DNA from: Bdellovibrionaceae bacterium UBA2316
GTDB taxonomy: Bacteria; Bdellovibrionota; Bdellovibrionia; Bdellovibrionales; Bdellovibrionaceae
Direction: 5' to 3'
Assembly (NCBI GenBank): GCA_002345205.1
Contig: DDVI01000104.1
Location: 1 to 39,527, forward strand
Length of the DNA: 39,527 nt
The notes beneath the pieces were generated by a model. The model was not told the DNA's origin and did not search any database. It saw nothing but the letters and a program-made list of their open reading frames with translations. A program made the translations under genes and the position numbers. Below are positions 7,352 through 14,973 of the stretch, in pieces (positions within the stretch are counted from its first letter, which is position 1; each line of letters begins with the position of its first letter).

Positions 7352-9388
7352 TTAGAATCCTAATCGCTTTTTAAGCTTCTCGGCTTGTTTTTTAGCTTCG
7401 TCTTCAGCTGCTTTTTTTGCTTTGTTTTCTTCTTCTTTTAGGCGGCGGTTGGCTTCCGCTTGCGCTTTTGCTTTTTCCGCATTCATACGATTTTCAATAT
7501 CGCTTTTTGCCTCATTGATTTTGTTTTCTGCTAGTTTCTTTTGAGCTTCGGCCTGTTCTTGAACTTTTTTAAGTTCGCCTTCCGCTTTAGATCGTAGTTC
7601 ATTTACTTGCTTCTCAATTTGCTCTTTCTGTTTGTTGATTTCCGCGTCTACGTATTCTTTGATTTTCTTTTTTAACTCTTCGATCTTGGCGTTGATCTCT
7701 TTTTCGAAACCGCGCTGGATGCGTTCGCCTAGGTCCGAGCTAATATCTAGGTCGAAGTGAGGAAGGTTTCCTTTGCCTTCAGCTACCATGTTGGTAGTAC
7801 GGGCTTCTTTGAAGACGTTAACAAGGATGCTTTCGACATCTTTGTTTTTAGCCGTAACCTGGTAATCTACGTCTTTGAATTCGTTATTAACTTTCAAAGA
7901 TAGTTCTTTGTAATTCTTTAATTCAAGATTTGAACGTAATCCACCAATGGCAGAGGCGAAACTCATCGCAATGTCTGGTGTGTTCATGATTTCTTTTGCC
8001 GAAATAGCGAATGATTTTACGCCAAACGACGTGTTGATGATAGCGTCCTTTGTCCGGTTATCAAATTTCAATTTGAAATCGATGCCTTCAATTTTTTCTG
8101 AAGGGAAATCGCCAGTCACAGACGCAACAGTTGGTTTGCCAGTTACGAGCTGATTCGTTGTAACATCGGTAATTTCACCTTTTAGATTTCCATTTTTCGA
8201 GTTTGGATCTGATGAATTTAGTTTTGAGCTAATTAATGCCTTTTTGAGCCAAAACGTAGGGTAGGCGTTTAACTTACCAAATTCATACGTTGTGCCGTTT
8301 TCGCGTGCGCGAGGCTGTATTTTTACTTCGGGTTTATCGTTTTTATCAACGATATTTGGTGGCGCGTATTTATAGAGCAAAGCCTTATAATGGTTAATCT
8401 TAGCAAAATAAGGGTTTGTATAGCGCTTGAACAATGTCACGGCGATTGATTTTGCATCGATTTTTGGAATTTTGAAATGAGCTTGTAAATCTTTGATGTC
8501 TTGTTCGATCTGGGCGCGAATATCTTTTAGACCGTCGTCGGTGAGTTTAATATCTTTGTCGAAATCATTTTTGGTAGCATTCACTTCGTCGATCTTTTTT
8601 TGACCTTCGGCCATGATAGTTTGAACTTCCGAAATGCTTTTTTGAACGTCTTCGGGTTTACTGAAGCCAGATGATTTTACTTTCTTTAGACGGTCACCCA
8701 ATGCTTGAAATTCAGAAGCCTTGGGTAATTTTTTTAGACGTTCTTCCCAGTTTTTTTGTTTTTCTTTTAGGGCTGTTTCAAACGCTTTCATTTTTTCTTT
8801 TGAAACAAGCTTGTTTTCAAGCTTTTTTATTTCATCTGACTCGCTTGAGCCTGTCATCATGTTCGCAATATTTCCAAAAACGTTGTCGTCGTATTTTGTT
8901 TTAGCGCTTTCTAGAGTTTCATTCTTTAGTTTTTCGGCCTCTTGTTTTAGTGCGCTTTCTTTTTCTGGTTCTGGTGGTTTAACTTTACCTTTTTGCTTCC
9001 TAGGTTGATCGAATGAAATGTTTTCTATTGCGGCTTCGTTAATCACAAATTTCATGCGCAACAGAGCGTCCCATAACAGTGAAAAACGAATTTCACCGAT
9101 ATTTAAATTATTGTGTGTTGGTTTGTCGGGATTTGTCATTTCGATACCAGCGATGCGAATTGAGGCATTTGTAAAGCTAGTTTCAAGTTGATGTACGTTA
9201 ACTTCGGCCCCTGTGGCTTGATAACCAACAAACTCAGCTAGGCTGCGCATATTTGAATCAAAGAATAATTTAAAATATAGACCAATTAAGATAACGATAA
9301 TCGTAAAAGGAATAATGGCTTCCCAGCGAATCGGGCCTTTTCGCTTTTTAGGTTTTTCGGCGGTCGATGTAGTTTTTGATTCAGACAT
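7352..9388 (-). CDS. TIGR03545-type membrane-anchored periplasmic protein
   Basis: A 678-residue protein that looks like the TIGR03545 family, which typically occurs as a gene pair with TIGR03546 in bacteria with outer membranes. A basic cytoplasmic N-terminus is followed by one transmembrane helix (24-43). The large domain behind it begins with an AsmA-like layout (GYQATGAEVNVHQLE, then NIGEIRFSLLWDALL), which suggests an envelope bridge or lipid-related role by analogy only. Residues 150-300 are charged and helical. The last 110 residues form a long Lys/Glu/Ala coiled coil. It lies nine bases downstream of the TIGR03546 gene, last in the KdsA-containing operon. Function is unknown; the family match is from memory of its composition and partner. 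Confidence 0.75.
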   Translation of the reverse strand: MSESKTTSTAEKPKKRKGPIRWEAIIPFTIIVILIGLYFKLFFDSNMRSLAEFVGYQATGAEVNVHQLETSFTNASIRIAGIEMTNPDKPTHNNLNIGEIRFSLLWDALLRMKFVINEAAIENISFDQPRKQKGKVKPPEPEKESALKQEAEKLKNETLESAKTKYDDNVFGNIANMMTGSSESDEIKKLENKLVSKEKMKAFETALKEKQKNWEERLKKLPKASEFQALGDRLKKVKSSGFSKPEDVQKSISEVQTIMAEGQKKIDEVNATKNDFDKDIKLTDDGLKDIRAQIEQDIKDLQAHFKIPKIDAKSIAVTLFKRYTNPYFAKINHYKALLYKYAPPNIVDKNDKPEVKIQPRARENGTTYEFGKLNAYPTFWLKKALISSKLNSSDPNSKNGNLKGEITDVTTNQLVTGKPTVASVTGDFPSEKIEGIDFKLKFDNRTKDAIINTSFGVKSFAISAKEIMNTPDIAMSFASAIGGLRSNLELKNYKELSLKVNNEFKDVDYQVTAKNKDVESILVNVFKEARTTNMVAEGKGNLPHFDLDISSDLGERIQRGFEKEINAKIEELKKKIKEYVDAEINKQKEQIEKQVNELRSKAEGELKKVQEQAEAQKKLAENKINEAKSDIENRMNAEKAKAQAEANRRLKEEENKAKKAAEDEAKKQAEKLKKRLGF

Positions 9389-9397
9389 TGATGACTC

Positions 9398-9922
9398 CTA
9401 TCCGTAGAGAGCGTCGTACTTAGTGTACCAGTTGTAGATTGTAGTCGCTTTGAATGCTTTCCATGCTTTTGTGCTTTTGAAACGATCGACCACTAAGATT
9501 CGATATTTAATAATCAACGCTCGGAAAACAAAGAACATGATAGGTGCTAATGCTACAGATAGTACCAAAGAACCCATGACGATCGAGTTGTTGAACCGTG
9601 TGAATGGCAGGATTGGCATATTGTACATATCAACAAACAAATCACGAAGTGATGGGTTTTCTAAAACAGCTTTGCCCAATTCGTGACTAACTGGATCTGC
9701 CAAATAGGCGACAAACTTAAAAAAGAAAGCAGCTAGGAAGGCGGCCCCCATTTGAATTCTAAATATGAAAATCAAAGTGAGTACTAAAACGGTTTGTAGC
9801 GAGAAAAAAGGGGCAAAACCTAAAATTAAGCCACAGGCTAAGCCAGCTGCTAATTGGTTGTGTCCCGTATCTGAGTTCAACATTTTTAAGAAATTAAAAA
9901 GTTGCTTAAATATCAGAGTCAT
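9398..9922 (-). CDS. TIGR03546-type inner-membrane protein
   Basis: A 174-residue integral membrane protein with a DUF2062-like N-terminus. The stretch GHNQLAAGLACGLILGFAPF resembles the conserved region of that family, and two to three further hydrophobic segments follow. It is the usual partner of the TIGR03545-type protein encoded nine bases downstream, which supports both calls. The ATG at 9922 is preferred over the adjacent TTG at 9925 because GAGG sits at suitable spacing upstream. It is the fourth gene of an operon that includes KdsA and a sugar aminotransferase, so an envelope or lipopolysaccharide role is inferred from context. Confidence 0.78.
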   Translation of the reverse strand: MTLIFKQLFNFLKMLNSDTGHNQLAAGLACGLILGFAPFFSLQTVLVLTLIFIFRIQMGAAFLAAFFFKFVAYLADPVSHELGKAVLENPSLRDLFVDMYNMPILPFTRFNNSIVMGSLVLSVALAPIMFFVFRALIIKYRILVVDRFKSTKAWKAFKATTIYNWYTKYDALYG

Positions 9923-9932
9923 CAATACCTCG

Positions 9933-10940
9933 TTATTTACTGTTCATTAATTCCATTTCGATCGTGTCTAGGGTATCCTTTTTCTTACTTTTAACCAAAT
10001 AAAAATAGGCACCGATTAGACCAAAAAACAAATTTAGAAGCTGGTAAACTGTGATTGCAATTGGGCCTAATTCAGTCGTCTTGCCTAGATAAAGATTAAA
10101 TAAGAAGAAGAATGCGGCTTGTCCTACGCCGACTCCGGCCGGAGAAATTGGGATGGCTGTGGCCATGAAGCCAATTGGCGTGACTAAGAAGTAGGTTGAA
10201 ATAGGAACGTCAGCGGCCACACCGCTGAAGTGACCAATGAGTGCCATGATGGCAATTGCCGTCGACTGGCTGATGAGGCTCAAGAAGAATACTTTAATAA
10301 GTAGTGGTATTCGCGCTCCATAGAGTTGGCCAGAGGCATATAGTTTTTGAAATTTTTCTTTTAGAGGCAATTTATTAACAATTGCAACAACGGTCTTGCT
10401 TACTGTTGGATTTTTTGAAAAAAGACAAAATAAACCAATATTGAAGGCGATAAAAATAAATGTGAATATATAAAATAGGTTTTTAAGCACCTCGATATTG
10501 AATACATGCTGAATGTCGATCAGCATCGCGATCAGAGCCATAACAATAATTGTATACAGGCCTAGTAAGCGGTCCACAAACACTGATGAAATAGCCGTCG
10601 CTTTTGATTTGGGATGATCTTTGTAAAAATAGTAAGCTTTGACGACATCCCCGCCCACTCCGCCGGGCATTGCGAAGTTAAAGAAGATACCAATCAAGGT
10701 CAACTTGTAGAGTTCGAACGATTTTGGGTGCAGGCTCTGTGTTGACAGTAATAAGCGCCAGCGTTCGCTGACCATGAATAGATTCACGGCCATAATCAGA
10801 ATCGCGATTGCCAAGAAGTCCCAAACCAAAAATGCTTTTAGCTGTGAGACATTAAACTTGTCTTGTTGTACTAACCAAAAAATAATCCCAACGGCGATCA
10901 GTATTTTTAGCGCTGTGCTGAGGATATTTTTGTAATTCAT
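9933..10940 (-). CDS. LPG-synthase-TM / flippase-like membrane protein
   Basis: A 335-residue polytopic protein of the lysylphosphatidylglycerol synthase transmembrane-region family (as in the MprF membrane domain, AglD and UPF0104). Visible signatures are FFNFAMPGGVGGDVVKAYY (about 87-104) and VDRLLGLY (122-129), with roughly seven or eight hydrophobic helices. It has no soluble aminoacyltransferase domain, so it is not a complete MprF. Members have been linked to lipid flipping or to attachment of lipid and polyprenyl-linked groups. Its place between kdsA, three bases upstream, and the TIGR03546/TIGR03545 pair suggests a role in moving or modifying envelope glycolipids. The substrate is unknown. 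Confidence 0.85.
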   Translation of the reverse strand: MNYKNILSTALKILIAVGIIFWLVQQDKFNVSQLKAFLVWDFLAIAILIMAVNLFMVSERWRLLLSTQSLHPKSFELYKLTLIGIFFNFAMPGGVGGDVVKAYYFYKDHPKSKATAISSVFVDRLLGLYTIIVMALIAMLIDIQHVFNIEVLKNLFYIFTFIFIAFNIGLFCLFSKNPTVSKTVVAIVNKLPLKEKFQKLYASGQLYGARIPLLIKVFFLSLISQSTAIAIMALIGHFSGVAADVPISTYFLVTPIGFMATAIPISPAGVGVGQAAFFFLFNLYLGKTTELGPIAITVYQLLNLFFGLIGAYFYLVKSKKKDTLDTIEMELMNSK

Positions 10941-10943
10941 ATT

Positions 10944-11804
10944 TTACTCGTAGTTAGTTAGATGCGTGGCCTGAATTGCTTTTAAGTTTTTCAATAAGGC
11001 GCCTAAATCTTTTAAAGGTAAAGATGTTGGACCATCGCACAAAGCCGCATCTGGATTTGGATGTGTTTCTAAGAATATACCATCCACACCGACAGCCATC
11101 GCTGCACGGGCTAGGACGGGAACCATATGGGCGCGACCGCCGCTGCTTTCGCCTGTGGCACCTGGTAACTGAGTCGAGTGCGTGCAATCCATGACCACTG
11201 GAAAACCAAGATCACGCATTTCTACTAAACCGGTCATATCATTAATTAAACGATTATAACCAAATGTAGTTCCGCGTTCACATAGAAGAATATTTGAATT
11301 ACCTGCATTCACTGCTTTTTTGGCGATGGCTTTCATATCCCAAGGTGCCAAAAACTGACCTTTTTTGATGTGAATGACTTTTCCAGTTTGAGCTGCGGCT
11401 ACTAATAAGTCTGTTTGACGAGATAAGAACGCTGGAATTTGAATAACGTCCGCCACACGTGCCATTGGCTCGACTTGATGTGTTTCATGAACATCTGTGA
11501 TCAATGGAACATCAAGTGCTGTTTTAATTTTTTCTAACGACTTAAGAGCTGAATCAACGCCGGGGCCACGAAAGCTAGTCGCGCTTTGGCGATTGGCTTT
11601 GTCGTAAGAGCATTTTAAAATCCAAGGAATGTTTAATTCTTGAGTGATGCGCTTGATTTCTTTGCCGGTCTCTAGGACCATGCCTTCATCTTCGATGATA
11701 TCAGGGCCTGCGAACAATACGAATTGATTCTTCAAGCCCCAAGTGTAAGTGCGACCGTTGTATTTGAAACTAACAGGTTTAGATAAGTCTTTAAATGGCG
11801 TCAT
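10944..11804 (-). CDS. kdsA: 3-deoxy-8-phosphooctulonate synthase (KDO8P synthase)
   Basis: KdsA condenses phosphoenolpyruvate with arabinose-5-phosphate to make KDO-8-phosphate for the lipopolysaccharide inner core. The 286-residue protein has the TIM-barrel landmarks KCSYDKANRQS, SFRGPG, ITDVHE, IQIPAFLSRQTDLL, CERGTTFGY and SSGGRAHM. Metal-site homologues His209, Glu246 and Asp257 are present. The position that is Cys in metal-dependent enzymes and Asn in metal-independent E. coli-type enzymes is Asp35 (FAGPDIIED), while the later CDGP motif (256-259) is the metal-independent type. That combination is unusual. The gene is second in the operon, seven bases after the aminotransferase. Confidence 0.96.
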   Translation of the reverse strand: MTPFKDLSKPVSFKYNGRTYTWGLKNQFVLFAGPDIIEDEGMVLETGKEIKRITQELNIPWILKCSYDKANRQSATSFRGPGVDSALKSLEKIKTALDVPLITDVHETHQVEPMARVADVIQIPAFLSRQTDLLVAAAQTGKVIHIKKGQFLAPWDMKAIAKKAVNAGNSNILLCERGTTFGYNRLINDMTGLVEMRDLGFPVVMDCTHSTQLPGATGESSGGRAHMVPVLARAAMAVGVDGIFLETHPNPDAALCDGPTSLPLKDLGALLKNLKAIQATHLTNYE

Positions 11805-11811
11805 CCGCCAT

Positions 11812-12921
11812 TTATGACATAACTTTTATGACACTATCAATAATTTTATCTTGTGTCGCTCTGTCCATATCTGGGTACATGGGTAAGCTCACCACGTGAT
11901 CAGCTGCTTTTTGGGAATGTGGCCATGAACCTTTTGGAGCTAAATTCTCTTTGTACCAAGGTTGATCTGGCATAATGCGAGGGTAGTGAACGACCGTAGG
12001 CACGCCCAGCTCTTGCATCTTCTTTTGAAAATCAGCTCTATTAGGTACCATAACGGTGTATTGAGCCCATACGCAGTCTCTATCTGATGGAACAAATGGA
12101 GTCGAGAACCCGGCTACTTTGATTTGAGACAGTTTGGAGTTGAAATAATTAGCAATTTTTTGTCTTTGCTCAACTTCCCAGTCATAGCGATCCATTTTTG
12201 AAAGAAGGACCGCGCACTGGATGGTATCTAAGCGACCATTTATGCCTAAACGAGTGTGGTAGTATCGAGATTCAGAACCGTGCTCACGGATTTCTTTCAT
12301 CGCTCTATAGAGTTTATCATCATTTGTGAAAACCGCACCACCATCGCCATAGCAACCTAACGGTTTCGCGGGGTAGAAGCTAGTTCCGGCTGCGATAGAA
12401 AGATTACCTGAACGTTTGCCTTTGTATTTAGCACCATAGCTTTGCGCAAGATCTTCGATCACATATAGATTGTGCTTTTTAGCAATCGCATTGATTTCAT
12501 CCATGTCAGCAACTTGTCCGTATAATGAAACGGGCATTATGGCTTTGGTTTTTGGAGTGATAAGGGCTTCGATTTTTGTCGTATCGATATTAAAAGTTTT
12601 AGGATCGATATCGCAGAAAACTGGTTTTGCTCCCGCAAGTACAATTGTTTCTGCTGTAGCGATAAAAGAAAATGCCGTTGTAATGACTTCATCACCTTGT
12701 CCAATACCTAAGCCCATCATTGGCATAAGTAGTGCGTCTGTTCCTGATGCGCAGGCTAGGGTGTACTTTGCACCTGTGTGCTCACATAGTCTTTTTTCAA
12801 GTTCGGCCACTTCGGGTCCGTTGATGTAGGCGCCACTTTCTAAAACTTTATTGATGCGTTTCTGCACGTCATCTTTAATAGCGTTATACTGAGTTTTTAA
12901 ATCGATAAATGGAATACTCAT
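11812..12921 (-). CDS. DegT/DnrJ/EryC1/StrS-family sugar aminotransferase
   Basis: A PLP-dependent aminotransferase of 369 residues acting on nucleotide-linked keto sugars. The Schiff-base lysine is Lys186 in FYPAKPLGCYGDGG, and the PLP-pyridine Asp is in VIEDLAQSYGA (about Asp157). MPVSLYGQVADMD and ESGAYINGPEVAELE are typical of WbpE/WlbC/GnnB-like members, which make 3-amino sugars for O-antigen or lipid A. The neighbour kdsA supports a lipopolysaccharide role; the exact sugar cannot be assigned. The ATG at 12921 was chosen over upstream codons because AGAGGAGA precedes it and the conserved MSIPFIDLK starts there. It is the first gene of the envelope operon running to 7352. Confidence 0.9.
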   Translation of the reverse strand: MSIPFIDLKTQYNAIKDDVQKRINKVLESGAYINGPEVAELEKRLCEHTGAKYTLACASGTDALLMPMMGLGIGQGDEVITTAFSFIATAETIVLAGAKPVFCDIDPKTFNIDTTKIEALITPKTKAIMPVSLYGQVADMDEINAIAKKHNLYVIEDLAQSYGAKYKGKRSGNLSIAAGTSFYPAKPLGCYGDGGAVFTNDDKLYRAMKEIREHGSESRYYHTRLGINGRLDTIQCAVLLSKMDRYDWEVEQRQKIANYFNSKLSQIKVAGFSTPFVPSDRDCVWAQYTVMVPNRADFQKKMQELGVPTVVHYPRIMPDQPWYKENLAPKGSWPHSQKAADHVVSLPMYPDMDRATQDKIIDSVIKVMS

Positions 12922-13077
12922 GAGAGATCTCCTCTTTTGGTAAGATTCTATAGTAATAAAGAAAAAGAAAATCCCCAAAACTTCTTTTTAAAAATGTGGA
13001 AATTGGCACCGTCGGTCTAAGAGTGTTTCTAAAAGGGAACGTTGTTTTTTGTTCACAAGCCCTGTACTCTGTCTAGG

Positions 13078-14337
13078 ATGAAAATGTTTTTAATAGCTCT
13101 TTTTTCCGGCCTATTGTTGGGGCTAAATAGTTGGAGCGCTTTCTCGAATTATAATTCTATTTTACTTGGGGATCAGGCTGCTGGCTTGGCGGGAGCCGCA
13201 ACGGCGCTTGTCGGGGATACCTCGTCTGCAGCATTTTACAATCCCGCTACGTTGGCTAGGCTTAATGGAGCGTCATTTTCAGCAGCCGTAGGGATCTATA
13301 AAAAATTTGATACTAAATATGGTGCTGAGGATGATTTTTCGAAAGCTTCATTAAGGGTAAATCAAGGTTTCTTTAGGTCGTTACCAGCCTCTACGGGTAA
13401 CGTCGTTCGCTTAGGGGAATTTGTTTTGGGGCTGTCAATTTTGGTTCCTGATTACGACAGTTTCAAAGGCGACCTGTACAAAAAAGACAACAATGTGAGT
13501 AATTTGACCTATATCGACGAATCGTTGTGGGTGGGGCCGAGTGTGTCGCGCGAAATTTCGCCAACAGAATCCATCGGAATCACAGCGTACTATACGGCAC
13601 GAAACTTTACCCAATCTAATACCGACTTAGTTTACGAATCAACCACGACCGCAACTTTGTATTCGAAAGAGAAAACGATCACGGAAAATGCACTGGTTTT
13701 CGTGTTAGGTTATTTTAATCAAATTAATGACAGATGGGGGCTTGGTGTTTCGTTAAGGCCGAAAGCGATGAGAGTCGCGGGCGTCGCAACGTTGTTTGAG
13801 TCAAATACGCAAATTGATACCACAACAAACTTACTGTCAGTCCAAAATCGAAATGATCCTGACAAAGCAACCCGAGTCGTTATACCTGGGAAGATCTCTG
13901 TAGGAGCGACGTTTAGGCCGGATAGTGCCAGTCTGTTTTCATGGGACGTGTCGCTTCACGAAGGAATCAGTTATATTGATTTAGAGGATGAACAATTGGG
14001 GAGAAATATTAACCATCGCGCGATTTATAATTTTTCGATGGGGTATGAAAGGGCTTTAGTAGAATGGCTACGTTTGCGTATGGGGTTCTTTACAAACTTT
14101 TCGTCCCACAAAGAACCCGATGTAGATTTAGCACAACAACAAGAAGATAAAGTCGATATGATGGGGTTTAGCGCTAACGTTGTATTCATTGCGGGAAAAC
14201 GAATTGGATACACATTTGGTGGTTACTACACGGGCGGAACCGGTCGGTCGAGTCAGTATATCCAAAAGAAATATGATGTGGTGGCTAAAACTCAACACAT
14301 TTTCACAATGCTAGTGGGAACTGCGTTTTATTACTAA
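13078..14337 (+). CDS. OmpP1/FadL-like outer-membrane transporter
   Basis: A 419-residue outer-membrane beta-barrel. Residues 1-22 form a signal peptide (FLIALFSGLLLGLNSWSAFS). The mature start carries the FadL/OmpP1 hallmark of a Gly/Ala-rich plug segment ending in an Asn-Pro-Ala motif: LAGAATALVGDTSSAAFYNPATLA. Alternating amphipathic strands follow, with aromatic girdle residues and a C-terminal aromatic (TAFYY). FadL-type channels take up long-chain fatty acids or other hydrophobic compounds. No lipid-metabolism gene adjoins it, so the ligand is open. The ATG at 13078 replaces an upstream TTG because the signal peptide begins there; 13084 is also possible. It is divergent from the aminotransferase operon. 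Confidence 0.85.
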   Translation: MKMFLIALFSGLLLGLNSWSAFSNYNSILLGDQAAGLAGAATALVGDTSSAAFYNPATLARLNGASFSAAVGIYKKFDTKYGAEDDFSKASLRVNQGFFRSLPASTGNVVRLGEFVLGLSILVPDYDSFKGDLYKKDNNVSNLTYIDESLWVGPSVSREISPTESIGITAYYTARNFTQSNTDLVYESTTTATLYSKEKTITENALVFVLGYFNQINDRWGLGVSLRPKAMRVAGVATLFESNTQIDTTTNLLSVQNRNDPDKATRVVIPGKISVGATFRPDSASLFSWDVSLHEGISYIDLEDEQLGRNINHRAIYNFSMGYERALVEWLRLRMGFFTNFSSHKEPDVDLAQQQEDKVDMMGFSANVVFIAGKRIGYTFGGYYTGGTGRSSQYIQKKYDVVAKTQHIFTMLVGTAFYY

Positions 14338-14356
14338 TTTTAAATAGGAAAAAAAT

Positions 14357-14635
14357 ATGAGCGAAAAAAATATTACAATTATTGATGTACGAACAGTGGC
14401 TGAGTATCAATCTGGTCATGCTCAGAACTCACTAAACATCGATTTTTATTCTCCTAACTTTTTAGAAGAAATTAAAAAATTAGATATGAACAAAAGTTAC
14501 CAATTGTACTGCCGTTCAGGTAACCGCAGTGGCCAAGCCGAAGGCATCATGAAACAAATGGGTTTTAAAGATGTTATCAACGTCGGTGGTCTAGAGCAGG
14601 CAACGCAAAAATATACGTTCGAAGAAGCGGATTAG
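14357..14635 (+). CDS. Single-domain rhodanese-like protein
   Basis: A 92-residue cytoplasmic rhodanese homology domain. It starts with the family phrase IIDVRTVAEYQSGHAQNS. The active-site loop is CRSGNRSG with catalytic Cys52, and it ends with the INVGGL motif. Such single-domain proteins carry sulfane sulfur as a persulfide or serve as small sulfur-transfer partners. No sulfur pathway gene adjoins it, although a sulfide:quinone oxidoreductase is encoded 16 kb away. A ribosome binding site (TAGGAA) precedes the ATG. It is 19 bases after the FadL-like gene and probably cotranscribed with it. Confidence 0.9.
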   Translation: MSEKNITIIDVRTVAEYQSGHAQNSLNIDFYSPNFLEEIKKLDMNKSYQLYCRSGNRSGQAEGIMKQMGFKDVINVGGLEQATQKYTFEEAD

Positions 14636-14653
14636 TTTCTGTAAACAGTTTTG

Positions 14654-14764
14654 GTGTCGGCAGCGGAATCGGTATCGGAGGCAATTCCTGCCCTGTGGCT
14701 GTTTGCAGTCCGAAACCAAAAACCATACCATGACAGACTCAGATTCCGATTCGGTTGCTGACAC
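14654..14764 (+). repeat. Long imperfect hairpin, candidate structured RNA or repeat element
   Basis: Bases 14654-14680 pair with 14738-14764 in a 27-position stem. By hand I count 24 pairs, two of them G-U when read as plus-strand RNA, and three mismatches. The outer arms are GTGTCGGCAGC and GTTGCTGACAC. The 57-base interior can form smaller hairpins, such as GGCA/TGCC at 14680-14692. It fills the gap between the convergent rhodanese and CPXCG genes. No U-tract follows, so it is not a typical rho-independent terminator. It could be a dispersed palindromic repeat, a processed 3' UTR RNA or a bidirectional transcription block. Confidence 0.6.
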
Positions 14765-14776
14765 GGTCAAGCCGAA

Positions 14777-14971
14777 TTATTCGTAGGCTTTAGACGTACG
14801 GAAATTCGTAATTTTCTCGGCATGTGTTTCGTAGGTTAGTTCAATCGGGTTGCAGCAGACTTCGCAGTCTTCAATATAGACCTGGGGGCCCCCTTCGTCA
14901 GAAGGCTCCAAAATCATGGAAATTTTTTGTAGGCAGTAGGGACACTTAAAGAATTTTTCTACGGCTTCCAT
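14777..14971 (-). CDS. CPXCG-motif cysteine-rich protein
   Basis: A 64-residue protein of the Cys-rich CPXCG family (PF14255-type). The zinc-ribbon-like cysteines are Cys10 and Cys13 in CPYC, and Cys36, Cys39 and Cys40 in the diagnostic YIEDCEVCCNPIEL segment. Here the usual Gly after the second Cys is Leu. The family is small, widespread and without a known function; metal binding is likely. The gene starts two bases after the stop of the M1 aminopeptidase gene, so it is almost certainly translated from the same transcript. Confidence 0.9.
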   Translation of the reverse strand: MEAVEKFFKCPYCLQKISMILEPSDEGGPQVYIEDCEVCCNPIELTYETHAEKITNFRTSKAYE

Positions 14972-14973
14972 GG

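Noticed and set aside
7355..7363. GAATCCTAA, matching one arm of the TonB-leader repeat.
   Set aside because: It lies in the coding end of the TIGR03545-type gene without an inverted partner nearby.
12941..12978. TTGGGG-N17-TACTAT as a promoter for the aminotransferase/kdsA operon.
   Set aside because: Both hexamers match the consensus poorly; not better than chance in this A/T-rich gap.
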